Under the pieces are notes generated by a model. The model was not told where the DNA came from and searched no databases. It was given only the letters and a program-made list of their open reading frames with translations. From Paenibacillus glycanilyticus (GTDB taxonomy: Bacteria > Bacillota > Bacilli > Paenibacillales > Paenibacillaceae), in NCBI RefSeq assembly GCF_030161375.1, contig NZ_BSSQ01000018.1:1-64000 (forward strand): a stretch of DNA of 64,000 nucleotides, written 5' to 3'. The translations under genes were made by a program, and so were the position numbers. Positions 45,532-53,905 of this stretch are shown piece by piece (the stretch's first letter is position 1; each line of letters begins with the position of its first letter).

Positions 45532-45954
45532 TTAGCCTGCTACAATACTTAATTTTTGAAATGAACGGAAAAAGTCGTTCGAAGCATATCCCATCGCTTC
45601 GTATAACGGCAATACCGGTTCATTATGCTCGTCGGCGGTAATTAATATTTTGGAAACGTTGCGCTGCTCGAAGCGCTGCCTCAAAGCTTCTATAAGTGCC
45701 TTACCAATTCCTTGGCGCCGATAATCTGTATGAACAGCGATACGATAGTAATAACCTTTGTTATTATCGATTGTGCCGATGATCATACCAACAATTTCGG
45801 ACTCTTCGACAGCGACAAGTACAAGCTCACTGTCCCATGACAATTGACGCGCAAAAGCTTCCATCGTTTGTTCGTAACACTCTTCAGACAATACATCCTC
45901 GAGGAGTGTAGTAACCGGTCTGTAGTCAGACAACTGGAAGGAACGAACGTTCAT
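45532..45954 (-). CDS. GNAT-family N-acetyltransferase
   Basis: A 140-residue single-domain acetyltransferase. The acetyl-CoA-binding motif A is VHTDYRRQGIGKALIEAL, followed by LYEAMGY in motif B. The substrate is unknown; the family acetylates proteins, antibiotics or small amines. It is transcribed away from sodA, with a 356-base control region between them. Confidence 0.92.
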   Translation of the reverse strand: MNVRSFQLSDYRPVTTLLEDVLSEECYEQTMEAFARQLSWDSELVLVAVEESEIVGMIIGTIDNNKGYYYRIAVHTDYRRQGIGKALIEALRQRFEQRNVSKILITADEHNEPVLPLYEAMGYASNDFFRSFQKLSIVAG

Positions 45955-46079
45955 TAATTATACACCTTCTATACCTTGTCATAGTGCTGCATTTATATAT
46001 TTTACGACATTTTCAAACGAAATCCTGCCTTTCTCTTAAAAAAAACTTAAAAATTTTAAAGAAATTTGCGAAATTACGT

Positions 46080-46107
46080 TGAAAACGCTTTATTTTAAGC
46101 GCTTACA
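46080..46107. promoter_or_regulatory. Two abutting cre-like sites upstream of sodA
   Basis: TGAAAACGCTTTAT (46080-46093) and, on the minus strand, TGTAAGCGCTTAAA (46107-46094) each match the cre consensus at 13 of 14 positions and lie end to end. They sit between the divergent acetyltransferase and sodA genes, about 130 bases upstream of the sodA promoter and 126 bases upstream of the acetyltransferase start. Confidence 0.4.
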
Positions 46108-46236
46108 TGGACTTTTTTATCATTTACGTGAATTAGGGCCTGTTTTCTACCGTTTTTGCATATTTTTGAGCTTTCCGTGATATTCTACTTCTCGTATGTC
46201 ATTGTCCGCTAACGGTCGACTTTTGCAACATTAATG

Positions 46237-46265
46237 TTGATTTATGCACTCGGATAAGGGATAAT
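46237..46265 (+). promoter_or_regulatory. Predicted sigma-A promoter of sodA
   Basis: TTGATT, a 17-base spacer and GATAAT give good -35 and -10 matches 46 bases before the sodA ATG. Confidence 0.65.
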
Positions 46266-46310
46266 ATGAGAAGAGTTTTACATAACCTAATTTATGGGAG
46301 GCTGTTAATT

Positions 46311-46922
46311 ATGGCTCATCAATTACCTGCATTGCCTTATGCTAAAGACGCTCTTGAACCTCATATCGACGCGCTGACAATGGAAATCCACCACGGCCGT
46401 CACCACAACGCTTATGTAACAAACCTGAACGCTGCTCTTGAACAAGCTCCTGAGCTGCAAGAGAAATCCCTGGAAGAACTGCTGGCTAACAACCTGGCAA
46501 TCGTTCCGGACGCAATCAAAACAGCTGTCCGCAACAACGGCGGCGGCCATGCTAACCACTCCCTGTTCTGGGAAGTTATCGGTCCTAACGGCGGCGGCGC
46601 TCCAACTGGCGCACTGGCTGCGGCAATCGACAGCGAACTGGGCGGTTTCGACGCGTTCAAAGCTGAATTCGCAAAAGCAGCTACAACTCGCTTCGGCAGC
46701 GGCTGGGCTTGGCTCTCCGTTAAAGACGGCAAGCTGAAAGTATCGAGCCTGCCTAACCAAGACAGCCCGATCTTCGAAGGCGAAACGCCTATCCTTGGTC
46801 TGGACGTTTGGGAGCATGCTTACTACCTGAACTACCAAAACAAACGCCCTGACTACATTGCAGCGTTCTGGAACGTTGTGAACTGGGCTGAAGTTAGCAA
46901 ACGTTACGAAGCAGCTGTTTAA
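46311..46922 (+). CDS. sodA: Manganese superoxide dismutase
   Basis: A 203-residue Mn/Fe-type superoxide dismutase, converting superoxide to oxygen and peroxide in the cytoplasm. Metal-ligand motifs are visible: MEIHHGRHHNAYV, NNGGGHANHSLFWE and the C-terminal LDVWEHAYYLNYQNKRPDY. The Gly/Gln pattern resembles Mn enzymes, but metal choice cannot be proven by eye. The frame extends to 46266; I use ATG 46311, which has GGGAGG 9 bases upstream and starts with the usual MAHQLPALPY. A strong terminator follows. Confidence 0.97.
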   Translation: MAHQLPALPYAKDALEPHIDALTMEIHHGRHHNAYVTNLNAALEQAPELQEKSLEELLANNLAIVPDAIKTAVRNNGGGHANHSLFWEVIGPNGGGAPTGALAAAIDSELGGFDAFKAEFAKAATTRFGSGWAWLSVKDGKLKVSSLPNQDSPIFEGETPILGLDVWEHAYYLNYQNKRPDYIAAFWNVVNWAEVSKRYEAAV

Positions 46923-46940
46923 TAGGCAGTTGTTTGACAA

Positions 46941-46980
46941 ACAAGGCTGTCCCTTTTGGGGCAGCCTTGTTTTATTTTTG
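46941..46980 (+). terminator. Terminator of sodA
   Basis: ACAAGGCTGTCCC and GGGGCAGCCTTGT flank TTTT and are followed by TTTATTTTTG. Confidence 0.92.
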
Positions 46981-47090
46981 TTAAGTGCCGCTTGAGTAAT
47001 TCTGCTTCGTGCACACGGATAGGCATCCGCCGCATAAGATGGATGAGGATGAATGCCTAATCTGTCATACGAAGGAGTCTGACACAGCGC

Positions 47091-48002
47091 ATGAGTAGCT
47101 ATACTTATAAGTATATCGAAGGGAAAGGCAACAACTCCGTTGTAAGCAATTGCGGATGTGGCGGTACACGCATGTTAATGCCTGGACCTCCTCCTCCGCC
47201 ACCGGGACCGGGACCAGGACCAGGACCAGGGCCAGGGCCTGGACCGGGACCAGGACCAGGACCAGGGCCAGGGCCTGGACCGGGACCGGGGCCATTCCCG
47301 CCAGGGCCGGGGCCATTCCCGCCAGGGCCGGGGCCGTTCCCGCCAGGGCCGGGGCCATTCCCGCCAGGGCCAGGGCCGTTCCCGCCAGGGCCGGGGCCGT
47401 TCCCGCCAGGGCCGGGGCCATTCCCGCCAGGGCCGGGGCCGTTCCCGCCAGGGCCGGGGCCATTCCCGCCAGGGCCGGGGCCATTCCCGCCAGGGCCGGG
47501 GCCGTTCCCGCCAGGGCCGGGGCCGTTCCCGCCAGGGCCGGGGCCGTTCCCGCCAGGGCCGGGGCCGTTCCCGCCAGGGCCAGGGCCATTCCCGCCATTT
47601 CCTCCGCAGCCCGGACCGGCCTATGTAACAGTTGTCATTAACGGAGGACGTTTCTTCCCGAACGTAACAAATGTTTACCGGGTACCGTTCCGTCCAGGCA
47701 TGAGCATTCGTGGCGCTCTTGCCGCAACCGGCGTCGTACGCTTCTCGTTTAACGGACAGATCGCTTCTGTCAGCGGCATTCCAATCGGCGGACCTATTCA
47801 ATCCATTCTTCGCTTGAATGGCCGCGTCATTCCGCAAACCCTGCTAACGTTCCCCGTACAGCGGTTTGACACTGTCGCAATCGATCTAACGTTCAATATA
47901 ACCGGACGCTCGGAAGAAGATGAATTGTCGCAAGAGCTCACCGATATCGCCCACCTCAACGTTGCCGAGCATTTTGCCACCTACGACCCGGAAGACTTAT
48001 AA
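47091..48002 (+). CDS. Pro/Gly-rich repeat protein with globular C-terminal domain
   Basis: A 303-residue protein without a signal peptide. The N-terminus has NCGCGG, then GP repeats, then 15 copies of a 7-residue unit FPPGPGP (first Phe codon at 47295, last at 47589). The last ~130 residues are a globular domain starting AYVTVVINGGRFFPN. Similar low-complexity proteins occur in spore coats and exosporia of Bacillales, but the period of 7 is not the Gly-X-Y of collagen. The function is unknown. AAGGAG lies ~13 bases before ATG 47091. It has a strong terminator. The minus-strand frame over this repeat is a shadow. Confidence 0.85.
   Translation: MSSYTYKYIEGKGNNSVVSNCGCGGTRMLMPGPPPPPPGPGPGPGPGPGPGPGPGPGPGPGPGPGPGPFPPGPGPFPPGPGPFPPGPGPFPPGPGPFPPGPGPFPPGPGPFPPGPGPFPPGPGPFPPGPGPFPPGPGPFPPGPGPFPPGPGPFPPGPGPFPPGPGPFPPFPPQPGPAYVTVVINGGRFFPNVTNVYRVPFRPGMSIRGALAATGVVRFSFNGQIASVSGIPIGGPIQSILRLNGRVIPQTLLTFPVQRFDTVAIDLTFNITGRSEEDELSQELTDIAHLNVAEHFATYDPEDL
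47198..47592 (+). repeat. Coding tandem repeats: 6-bp (GP) then 21-bp (FPPGPGP) units
   Basis: A 6-bp GP repeat (47198-47290) leads into a 21-bp repeat of 15 units, with T/C phase variation at one position per unit (ccattc versus ccgttc). The extreme C bias of the plus strand is caused by the Pro/Gly codons. Confidence 0.95.
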
Positions 48003-48008
48003 AGACCA

Positions 48009-48050
48009 TAAAGCTGTAAGGCTGTGACCAGCCTTACAGCTTTATTTTTT
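48009..48050 (+). terminator. Terminator of the Pro/Gly repeat protein gene
   Basis: AAAGCTGTAAGGCTG and its complement with a TGAC loop, followed by TTTATTTTTT. Confidence 0.93.
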
Positions 48051-48250
48051 GGGGTTCTTCTCCCCATTAGCGTGAAGCGGAGCAGTGCGCTGTACAAAAT
48101 ACAGCATATCGGACCAAAAAGGGGCGAGGTCTCCGATATAATGCACGGAATACAGCATATTATCGATTCAGCACCAAAAAATAGCTATAAATGGGTAAAA
48201 TCCTGCATGCTGTACAGGATATTACGGATTTCTGGCTACATGGCCCCAAT

Positions 48251-48499
48251 ATGATGTATTCCGTGCAACGTAGCGAGTCCACGTTCTGAAGGTAACCATA
48301 TAGTTACTTGGCTCGGATGCTCCATTATGGTGTTATTTGTGCAACGTACGCGAGTCCACGTTCTGAAGGCAACTAAATAGTTACTTTGCTCGGATGCTCC
48401 GTAGGATGCTATACACGCAACGTACGCGAGTCCACGTTCTGAAGCTAACTATACAGTTACTTTGGCTCGGATGCTCCAATATGATGCACTGCGCGCAAC
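48251..48499. repeat. 76-bp tandem repeat with palindromic core (three units plus a partial)
   Basis: A GCAACG anchor recurs at 48265, 48341 and 48417, and as GCAACA at 48494, giving units of 76, 76 and 77 bp. Each unit contains CGAGTCCACGTTCTGAAG, a palindrome like GTAACTATATAGTTAC, and GGCTCGGATGCTCC. CGAGtCC can pair with GGCTCG around the palindrome, so each unit could fold into a two-part stem. It lies in a 566-base gene-free region together with related short motifs at 48091-48110 and 48142-48161. Confidence 0.9.
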
Positions 48500-48532
48500 A
48501 TATAAGCATACGCACCTCAACAAAAGTCCACA

Positions 48533-48567
48533 ACAAAGAGGCCACGGTTCCCCCGCGGCCTCTTTGT
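48533..48567 (-). terminator. Terminator of the HtrA-like protease gene
   Basis: ACAAAGAGGCC and its complement around a GC-rich loop; on the minus strand it ends TTTGTTGTGG. It lies directly downstream of the protease stop at 48569. Confidence 0.8.
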
Positions 48568-48568
48568 C

Positions 48569-49717
48569 TTATCCAGCTTTCTTGTCTTTCTCTTCCTCTT
48601 GCTTGATCGCTTTGCCCTTGCCGCTGATCAGCTTCAACTGGTCGTTCTCGTAACCAACATCATAAGTCACCTGATACTTGCTAAGGCGATATTCCCCGTC
48701 CAAGCGTTCATCAACCGAAATGATCGCCGTGACGGTTGCTTCATCATCGCTTTCTTTGGTGACGTGGAGATTATCGATAACTACGTTTCGGGTCATCAGA
48801 TACCCCTCGCGGAACGCCTCGTAGCTTGTGCCAAGCTTCCAGTTGCCGCCTAGGAGCGAATAAGCATAAACGTAATCAGCATTATTCAAGCTGTCGTAGA
48901 AGTGGGTTACCAGATACTCCGCGTATTCGGTAATGGACGCATCCTTTTTCACGGCGCCGTCTTCTTCTTCGGGCTTCCATTCCGGCAACGTCTTCATCGG
49001 ATGTTCCGACCATGCTTCAGCCATATCGATTACGTTTACGATCGGAATGCTGAAGCCGATGGAGCTCTGCTCAATCCCGGCGGAGTTGATTCCGAGCACC
49101 TCGCCGGTCTTCTTATCGACAAGCGGTCCGCCGCTATTGCCCGGAGCGATAGGAGCGGAAATTTGGTACAGATCGTTATACGTGTACGGCTTGATCTCAA
49201 AGCTTCTGCCTACCCCGCTAACAATGCCGGTTGTAACGGTATTCTGAAAACCAAGCGGGCTGCCGATCGCAATCACTTCGTCGCCAATCTCCGCCTTCTC
49301 CTTGCGAACCATCGCTAGCGGTTCTACGCCGGCAAGCCCCGCCACGCGGACAACGGCTACATCCGTCTCCGTGCTGATGCCAATAACATCCCCTTCAAGC
49401 TCCCGCGCATCGGCTGTTTTTACCGTGACCTTGCTGGCCCCCGCGACCACATGCGCATTTGTTATAAGATCGCCTTTATCGTTATATAAGAAGCCCGAAC
49501 CTTGCGTGCCGTCGTCGGTTTCAATCATAACGACCAGCTTTTGCGTGGCATAAATAATATCCTTTAATGATTTAGGCGCGCCTGCGTTAGCGTCAGCGAG
49601 CAACGGCAATCCGCTTAAGTGCTTCGGTACCTCGGCATGAATGTAAGCGGCGGTACCAACCCCCGCGCATAATACGGCCACCGAAGCGATGAGACTAATC
49701 CATGTTTCTTTTTTCAT
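48569..49717 (-). CDS. Trypsin-like (S1C, HtrA-type) membrane serine protease without PDZ
   Basis: A 382-residue protein. One N-terminal transmembrane or signal segment (about residues 6-28) leads to a trypsin-like protease domain with the triad His89 (NAHVVAG), Asp119 (TDVAVVRV) and Ser195 (GNSGGPL). No PDZ domain follows. Instead, residues ~265-382 look like a small NTF2-like alpha/beta domain and a Lys/Glu tail. HtrA-family proteases degrade misfolded envelope proteins. It is preceded by a zinc-ribbon membrane protein on the same strand with an 11-base gap, so the two form one unit and may work together. Confidence 0.9.
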   Translation of the reverse strand: MKKETWISLIASVAVLCAGVGTAAYIHAEVPKHLSGLPLLADANAGAPKSLKDIIYATQKLVVMIETDDGTQGSGFLYNDKGDLITNAHVVAGASKVTVKTADARELEGDVIGISTETDVAVVRVAGLAGVEPLAMVRKEKAEIGDEVIAIGSPLGFQNTVTTGIVSGVGRSFEIKPYTYNDLYQISAPIAPGNSGGPLVDKKTGEVLGINSAGIEQSSIGFSIPIVNVIDMAEAWSEHPMKTLPEWKPEEEDGAVKKDASITEYAEYLVTHFYDSLNNADYVYAYSLLGGNWKLGTSYEAFREGYLMTRNVVIDNLHVTKESDDEATVTAIISVDERLDGEYRLSKYQVTYDVGYENDQLKLISGKGKAIKQEEEKDKKAG

Positions 49718-49728
49718 GATTTATTCCC

Positions 49729-50973
49729 CTAATCCAAATACCAAGTCATATGATCGATAGCAACTGTAGCATTCTCATCCTGCACGTGATGTACAACAAA
49801 GGTGAATTTGAACGTCTCGCCCGCTTCGATATAAGAAGGGGTTGCATCCACCTTGCCGGTTGTGATGACATTGCCCTTCGAATCGTGAACCGTATATTCA
49901 ATCGACACCGAATAGATCGGCCGGGTTGCTGCGTTTAAGAGTTCTCCCGTTACGTTAAAATCGCCAAAAATATCAAGCTGCGCATCGATATGCTTCACTT
50001 TGACCGCTGCCGTCTGATTGATCAGATCCTCTTCCGCCGCCTTTTGCATCGCTTGCTCGATCCGCTGCTGCTCTGCTTCCTCGAAATTTTTCTTCTCTTC
50101 CACGATCCGATCGTACAACTTAGCCAGCTTATCATTATCCGGGGCGTAGATCAGCCCTTTTTGCGCGGCTGTAATGGCAGCCGAGAAGTTTTTCTTCTTT
50201 CTCATTTCCTCCGCTTCGCCATAACTGATATCCGCGATTTTCGCTTCAATCTTCAGGCGCAGCTCAAGCGCTTCATCGCCGGACAACCCTTTTACCTGGT
50301 TATATTCGCTTGCCAGATCATCGATGTTGTCCATGCTGTTGAACTCGGAAGAAACTTGCAGTACCGTAACTTTCGTCGACATATCTTCAACCTGATCCCG
50401 TACCGTGCCAAAAATCGGCTCTTCCCGTCCGCGGAGCTTCGACTTCACCTGCTCCAGTTGAACGGCTGCTTCCGCTAAATCCTGATCATCAAGGCGCTGC
50501 TGAATTTCCGTCAGCGTACGGCCCAGCGACAACGCTTCTTCTACAATCTTTAAGTCCGCCTGCACCGGCTTAAAATCCGGACGAGCATCCGCCGCCTTGT
50601 TCAGCTCCCGGAATGCTTCTTCGTATTTGCCCGCCATTGCCACCTTTCTGGCAGTATCCTGCCATTCCAGCACGCGGTTATTTAATCTTGCTTCATATAA
50701 ATAATAGGACAGCAGCGCTGCTGCAATACTAATGAATAGTACGACGGGGATAAGTCCGGTGATTAACTTTCTTCGGCCAGTCTGCCTGACGGGCAGCTGC
50801 GAAGGTTCTAATGCTGTGCTTGCCTGATCTTTTGCTACATCCCATTCTTCCAATGCTGCTGCCTGACCTTGATGCAACTGTTGCTGCGAAGGCTCTAGCA
50901 GCCTGCCGCATCTGCTGCAGTATACGGCATCCGCATCATGCTCCCTAACGCAATGATGGCAATACAATTTCAT
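49729..50973 (-). CDS. Zinc-ribbon, transmembrane and FxLYD domain protein
   Basis: A 414-residue protein. A zinc ribbon CHHC-n-CSRCG covers residues ~4-22, one transmembrane helix lies at about 70-90, and a long helical, coiled-coil-prone region follows, with TPR-like stretches such as YEEAFRELNKAADARPDF. The C-terminus (about residues 320-414) resembles an FxLYD domain. It is probably a membrane protein with the zinc ribbon in the cytoplasm. It is coupled to the protease gene. Function unknown. Confidence 0.85.
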   Translation of the reverse strand: MKLYCHHCVREHDADAVYCSRCGRLLEPSQQQLHQGQAAALEEWDVAKDQASTALEPSQLPVRQTGRRKLITGLIPVVLFISIAAALLSYYLYEARLNNRVLEWQDTARKVAMAGKYEEAFRELNKAADARPDFKPVQADLKIVEEALSLGRTLTEIQQRLDDQDLAEAAVQLEQVKSKLRGREEPIFGTVRDQVEDMSTKVTVLQVSSEFNSMDNIDDLASEYNQVKGLSGDEALELRLKIEAKIADISYGEAEEMRKKKNFSAAITAAQKGLIYAPDNDKLAKLYDRIVEEKKNFEEAEQQRIEQAMQKAAEEDLINQTAAVKVKHIDAQLDIFGDFNVTGELLNAATRPIYSVSIEYTVHDSKGNVITTGKVDATPSYIEAGETFKFTFVVHHVQDENATVAIDHMTWYLD

Positions 50974-51138
50974 TCTCCTCCAACATGAGAGTGTTCTCTT
51001 TATATCTCTTATCTATTCTATATGAAAAAATAAATGATCTCCATTTTTCATTTCCGGAAAATAAAAAAAGTTTCTCCAAGCATATCCAATAAAAAAAGCC
51101 AAACCCTGATTCTACAGGGTCCAGCTTATTTATATCCA

Positions 51139-51912
51139 TTATTTAACGCCAATCGGCACCATGTACATACCCGTTCGTTCATCCCGGTGAATGGCAACTT
51201 CGATCCCGTAGATGTCCTTCATCGTATGCTCCGTCACGACAAACTCGGGAGGTCCTTGCAGCAGCAGCTTCCCTTCCTTCATGACGAGCAAATAGTCGCT
51301 ATAACGAATCGCCTGGTTCAGATCATGCAGCACCATTACAATGGTCAGCTCATGCTCGGCGTTCAGCTTGCGGATCAGCTCCAGCAGCTCATACTGATAG
51401 AACATGTCCAGGAAGGTCGTTGGTTCGTCGAGAAAAAGAATCGGCGTCCGCTGCGCCAGCGCCATCGCAATCCAAACGCGTTGCCGTTCTCCGCCCGACA
51501 TCTCGGTCAAACGCGACTTCCGCTTACTTGTCAAGTTGGTCAACTCCAGCGCCCATTCGATCGCAGCGTCGTCCTCTTCCCCGCCCGGCATCCACATGCT
51601 CCGGTGAGGAAGCCGGCCGAATGCAACCAGCTTCTCCACCGTAATATCCGACGGCGCTTCGTTCTGCTGGTGCACAACCGCCAGCTTGCGGGCAAGCTCG
51701 CGCGGCTTGTACGCCGCAATCGCTTTGCCATCCAGCACCGCTTCGCCGCTTTGCGGCAAGCAATGCCGCGACAGAACGCCAAGCAACGTCGATTTGCCGC
51801 TGCCGTTTGGGCCGATGATCGTTGTTATTTTTCCAGGCTCGATCGAAGCCGTAACCTCTTGAAGCGTGTTTGCCTTATCGTTATAAGCGAACGTTACCCG
51901 ATTAAGCTCCAA
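51139..51912 (-). CDS. Heme/siderophore ABC importer ATPase (FecE-type)
   Basis: A 257-residue ATPase with Walker A GPNGSGKST, Q-loop, signature LTEMSGGERQRVWIA, Walker B ILFLDEPTTFLD and the H-loop VLHDL. It energises iron-siderophore or heme importers. The start is TTG at 51912 with AAAGGGGGG 8 bases upstream, overlapping the permease end by 11 bases. It is the last gene of the leftward isd operon. Its C-terminus (MVPIGVK) aligns with the point at which the paralogue at 60139 runs on into an IsdG domain. Confidence 0.94.
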   Translation of the reverse strand: MELNRVTFAYNDKANTLQEVTASIEPGKITTIIGPNGSGKSTLLGVLSRHCLPQSGEAVLDGKAIAAYKPRELARKLAVVHQQNEAPSDITVEKLVAFGRLPHRSMWMPGGEEDDAAIEWALELTNLTSKRKSRLTEMSGGERQRVWIAMALAQRTPILFLDEPTTFLDMFYQYELLELIRKLNAEHELTIVMVLHDLNQAIRYSDYLLVMKEGKLLLQGPPEFVVTEHTMKDIYGIEVAIHRDERTGMYMVPIGVK

Positions 51913-52882
51913 ACTCGCGTCCCCCCTTTCTCAGCATAAAGACGAGGAATGGTCCACCGATCACGGTCATAATAATCGAAGCCGGAATTTCGGTAGGCGC
52001 CAGAATCGTTCGGCCAATCGTATCCGCGGATAAAATAAGCAGCGCGCCGGCCAGCGCCGAGAACGGAATGAGCGCTTTATGGTCGGAACCGATCAGCAGC
52101 TTCGAGATATGCGGAATTAAGAGTCCAACGAACAGGATCAGCCCGCCAACCGCCGTAGCAACCGATGCCAATAATACCGCAATGATGGAGATGACAATAC
52201 GCGCTCGAGCCACGTTCAGCCCAAGGCTTCCCGCTGTCTTATCCTGAAGCGACAGCATATTGCACCAGGGGATCACGAGCAGCGATAGCAGCAGTCCAAT
52301 AGAGCCGTACAGCCCCAGCACCTGCACATCCGTCCAAGTCTTCATCGTAAAAATCGAGCTAATCGCCTGGTTCACCGACGTCACCGCATAACTGCCCCGG
52401 TAATTGAAGGACTGTCCAAGCCCCGTGAAGGTTGCGTTAATCGCAACGCCCACGAGCAACGTTCTCATTGGATTAAGCCCGGATTTCCAGGACAACGAAT
52501 AAACAAGAAGGAACGCGAGAATACCGCCTGCAATCGAGAACACCGGCATCCAGAAAAACATCGCCGGAAAAATCGTCACCATGAGCACCGACACAAAGCC
52601 GGCACCGGAGGAAATGCCGATTACCCCCGCATCCGCTAGCGGATTGCGCATAACGGCTTGAAGAAGCGTGCCGGAGACGGCAAGCGCCGCGCCGCTTAGC
52701 ATCGAGACGATAATACGCGGCAGACGCAAATCGCGGACCACCGCCACTTCCTCGTTATTTCCGTTGACCAATCCGTTAACTAGTTCCATAAATCCAACCT
52801 TGATGCTGCCCGTTGTCATCGACCAGACGGTAACGCCAAGCAGCAGCAGTACAACAACGACAAAGCTGATTGTTTTTCTCAT
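51902..52882 (-). CDS. isdF: Heme ABC importer permease (IsdF, FecCD family)
   Basis: A 326-residue FecCD permease with about eight or nine transmembrane helices, including GAALAVSGTLLQAVMRNPLA, GLNPMRTLLVGVAI and GLILFVGLLIPHISKLLIG. It partners the IsdE-like binding protein whose stop codon lies four bases upstream (TAA, CGGG, ATG), so translation is coupled. A longer start at 52897 or 52927 is possible but would have poor ribosome-binding-site spacing. It would move heme or its carrier complex inward. Confidence 0.92.
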   Translation of the reverse strand: MRKTISFVVVVLLLLGVTVWSMTTGSIKVGFMELVNGLVNGNNEEVAVVRDLRLPRIIVSMLSGAALAVSGTLLQAVMRNPLADAGVIGISSGAGFVSVLMVTIFPAMFFWMPVFSIAGGILAFLLVYSLSWKSGLNPMRTLLVGVAINATFTGLGQSFNYRGSYAVTSVNQAISSIFTMKTWTDVQVLGLYGSIGLLLSLLVIPWCNMLSLQDKTAGSLGLNVARARIVISIIAVLLASVATAVGGLILFVGLLIPHISKLLIGSDHKALIPFSALAGALLILSADTIGRTILAPTEIPASIIMTVIGGPFLVFMLRKGGREFGA

Positions 52883-52886
52883 CCCG

Positions 52887-53825
52887 TTACGCAGCATCCT
52901 TCTCTTCCGGATACAACATCGGAACAAGCGACTTCAGCGCTTCGGCTGCGGCCAGATTGGCCGTTGTGCCAAACAGCTCTTCCGGAAGATCGTAAACCCG
53001 TCCGTTGTTCACCGCGTTAAAATGTTTCCAGATGTCGTTCTTCTTGAACTCTTCGTCAAACATCTTGATGACTTCTTCCGGCATCCCGTGGGCAGCGCGC
53101 AAAATAATATCCGGATTGGACTGCTGCAAATATTCGGTGTTGGAAGCCAAATATTCTACCTTCGCCCCGCTCGCGATATTCACCCCGCCAGCCAGCTGCA
53201 CCAGATTGCCGATATAGGATTTCTCCGTCGCCACCAAATAACTGCCCGGCACGCCAAGCAAAATAAGCACGGTAGGTTTCGTTTTCCCTTCCGTCAGCTT
53301 GCTGATTTCCGCGATCTGTTCATCGATCTTGCCCACGACTTGAGTAGCTTGCTTGGTGCGGTCATACTTCTGCCCCAACGATTGTATAGCGTCCTCCATG
53401 CTCGCAAGACTCGTCAGATCCAGGAAAGTAGCATCGATCTTGGCCGCATCAAAAGCCGGCTCCAGATCGACCTTCAGCGTCGTAACGGATAGGACCTCCG
53501 TTGGCCGGAGCGACTTCACAAGCTCCATATCCGGACTCATCGGATTGCCTACTTCTTTGACAGCCTTGTAGCGTTCCGGCAAAGTTTTGACGCTTGTCGG
53601 GATGCCGACAAGCTCCAGCTCCAGCGCATCCATAATTTGCGTAATCGCTACCGTGGTAGACACGATACGCTGCTCTGCCGGAGCCGCTTCCGTTGCAGCC
53701 GGCTTGTTAGCGTTCGCCGCCTCTGAAGCTTCAGGCTCCCGTGAAGCGTTGCCGCCGGAGGAACAAGCGGCAAGGGCAATGATACATAAGGTGAAGACCA
53801 GCGTTTTCGCCAATCTGGCAATCAT
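52887..53825 (-). CDS. isdE: Heme-binding lipoprotein (IsdE)
   Basis: A 312-residue lipoprotein, lipobox LAAC near residue 20. It closely matches staphylococcal IsdE as I recall it: SVKTLPERYKAV, GNPMSPDME, GVPGSYLVATEKSYIGNL, ILRAAHGMPEEV and FKKNDIWKHFNAVNN. The two axial heme ligands of IsdE would be Met96 (in GNPMSP) and His246 (in AAHGMP). AGGAG lies 7 bases before ATG 53825, preferred over a longer frame. It receives heme from the NEAT proteins and gives it to IsdF. Confidence 0.93.
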   Translation of the reverse strand: MIARLAKTLVFTLCIIALAACSSGGNASREPEASEAANANKPAATEAAPAEQRIVSTTVAITQIMDALELELVGIPTSVKTLPERYKAVKEVGNPMSPDMELVKSLRPTEVLSVTTLKVDLEPAFDAAKIDATFLDLTSLASMEDAIQSLGQKYDRTKQATQVVGKIDEQIAEISKLTEGKTKPTVLILLGVPGSYLVATEKSYIGNLVQLAGGVNIASGAKVEYLASNTEYLQQSNPDIILRAAHGMPEEVIKMFDEEFKKNDIWKHFNAVNNGRVYDLPEELFGTTANLAAAEALKSLVPMLYPEEKDAA

Positions 53826-53860
53826 CTCTTCTCTCTCCTCTCCGAACAAACAAACATGGC

Positions 53861-53890
53861 AAAGGACGTCCGGCTTAAGCGGACATCCTC
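53861..53890 (-). terminator. Possible attenuator or terminator between the NEAT-SLH gene and isdE
   Basis: AGGATGTCCG pairs with CGGACGTCCT (one G-T pair), followed by TTTG rather than a full T tract. It may lower expression of the downstream transporter. Confidence 0.5.
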
Positions 53891-53905
53891 ATGCTCATGC
53901 GTATG

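Noticed and set aside
47065..47598. Minus-strand frame of alternating Ala/Gly/Thr/Pro repeats opposite the Pro/Gly gene
   Set aside because: It is the mirror of a 21-bp repeat whose length is a multiple of three; it has no ribosome binding site, and the plus-strand frame has the globular domain and terminator.
53861..53890. Strong terminator ending the NEAT-SLH transcript
   Set aside because: The stem is good but lacks a T tract, and the transporter genes follow closely, so full separation is not supported; it is listed only as a possible attenuator.
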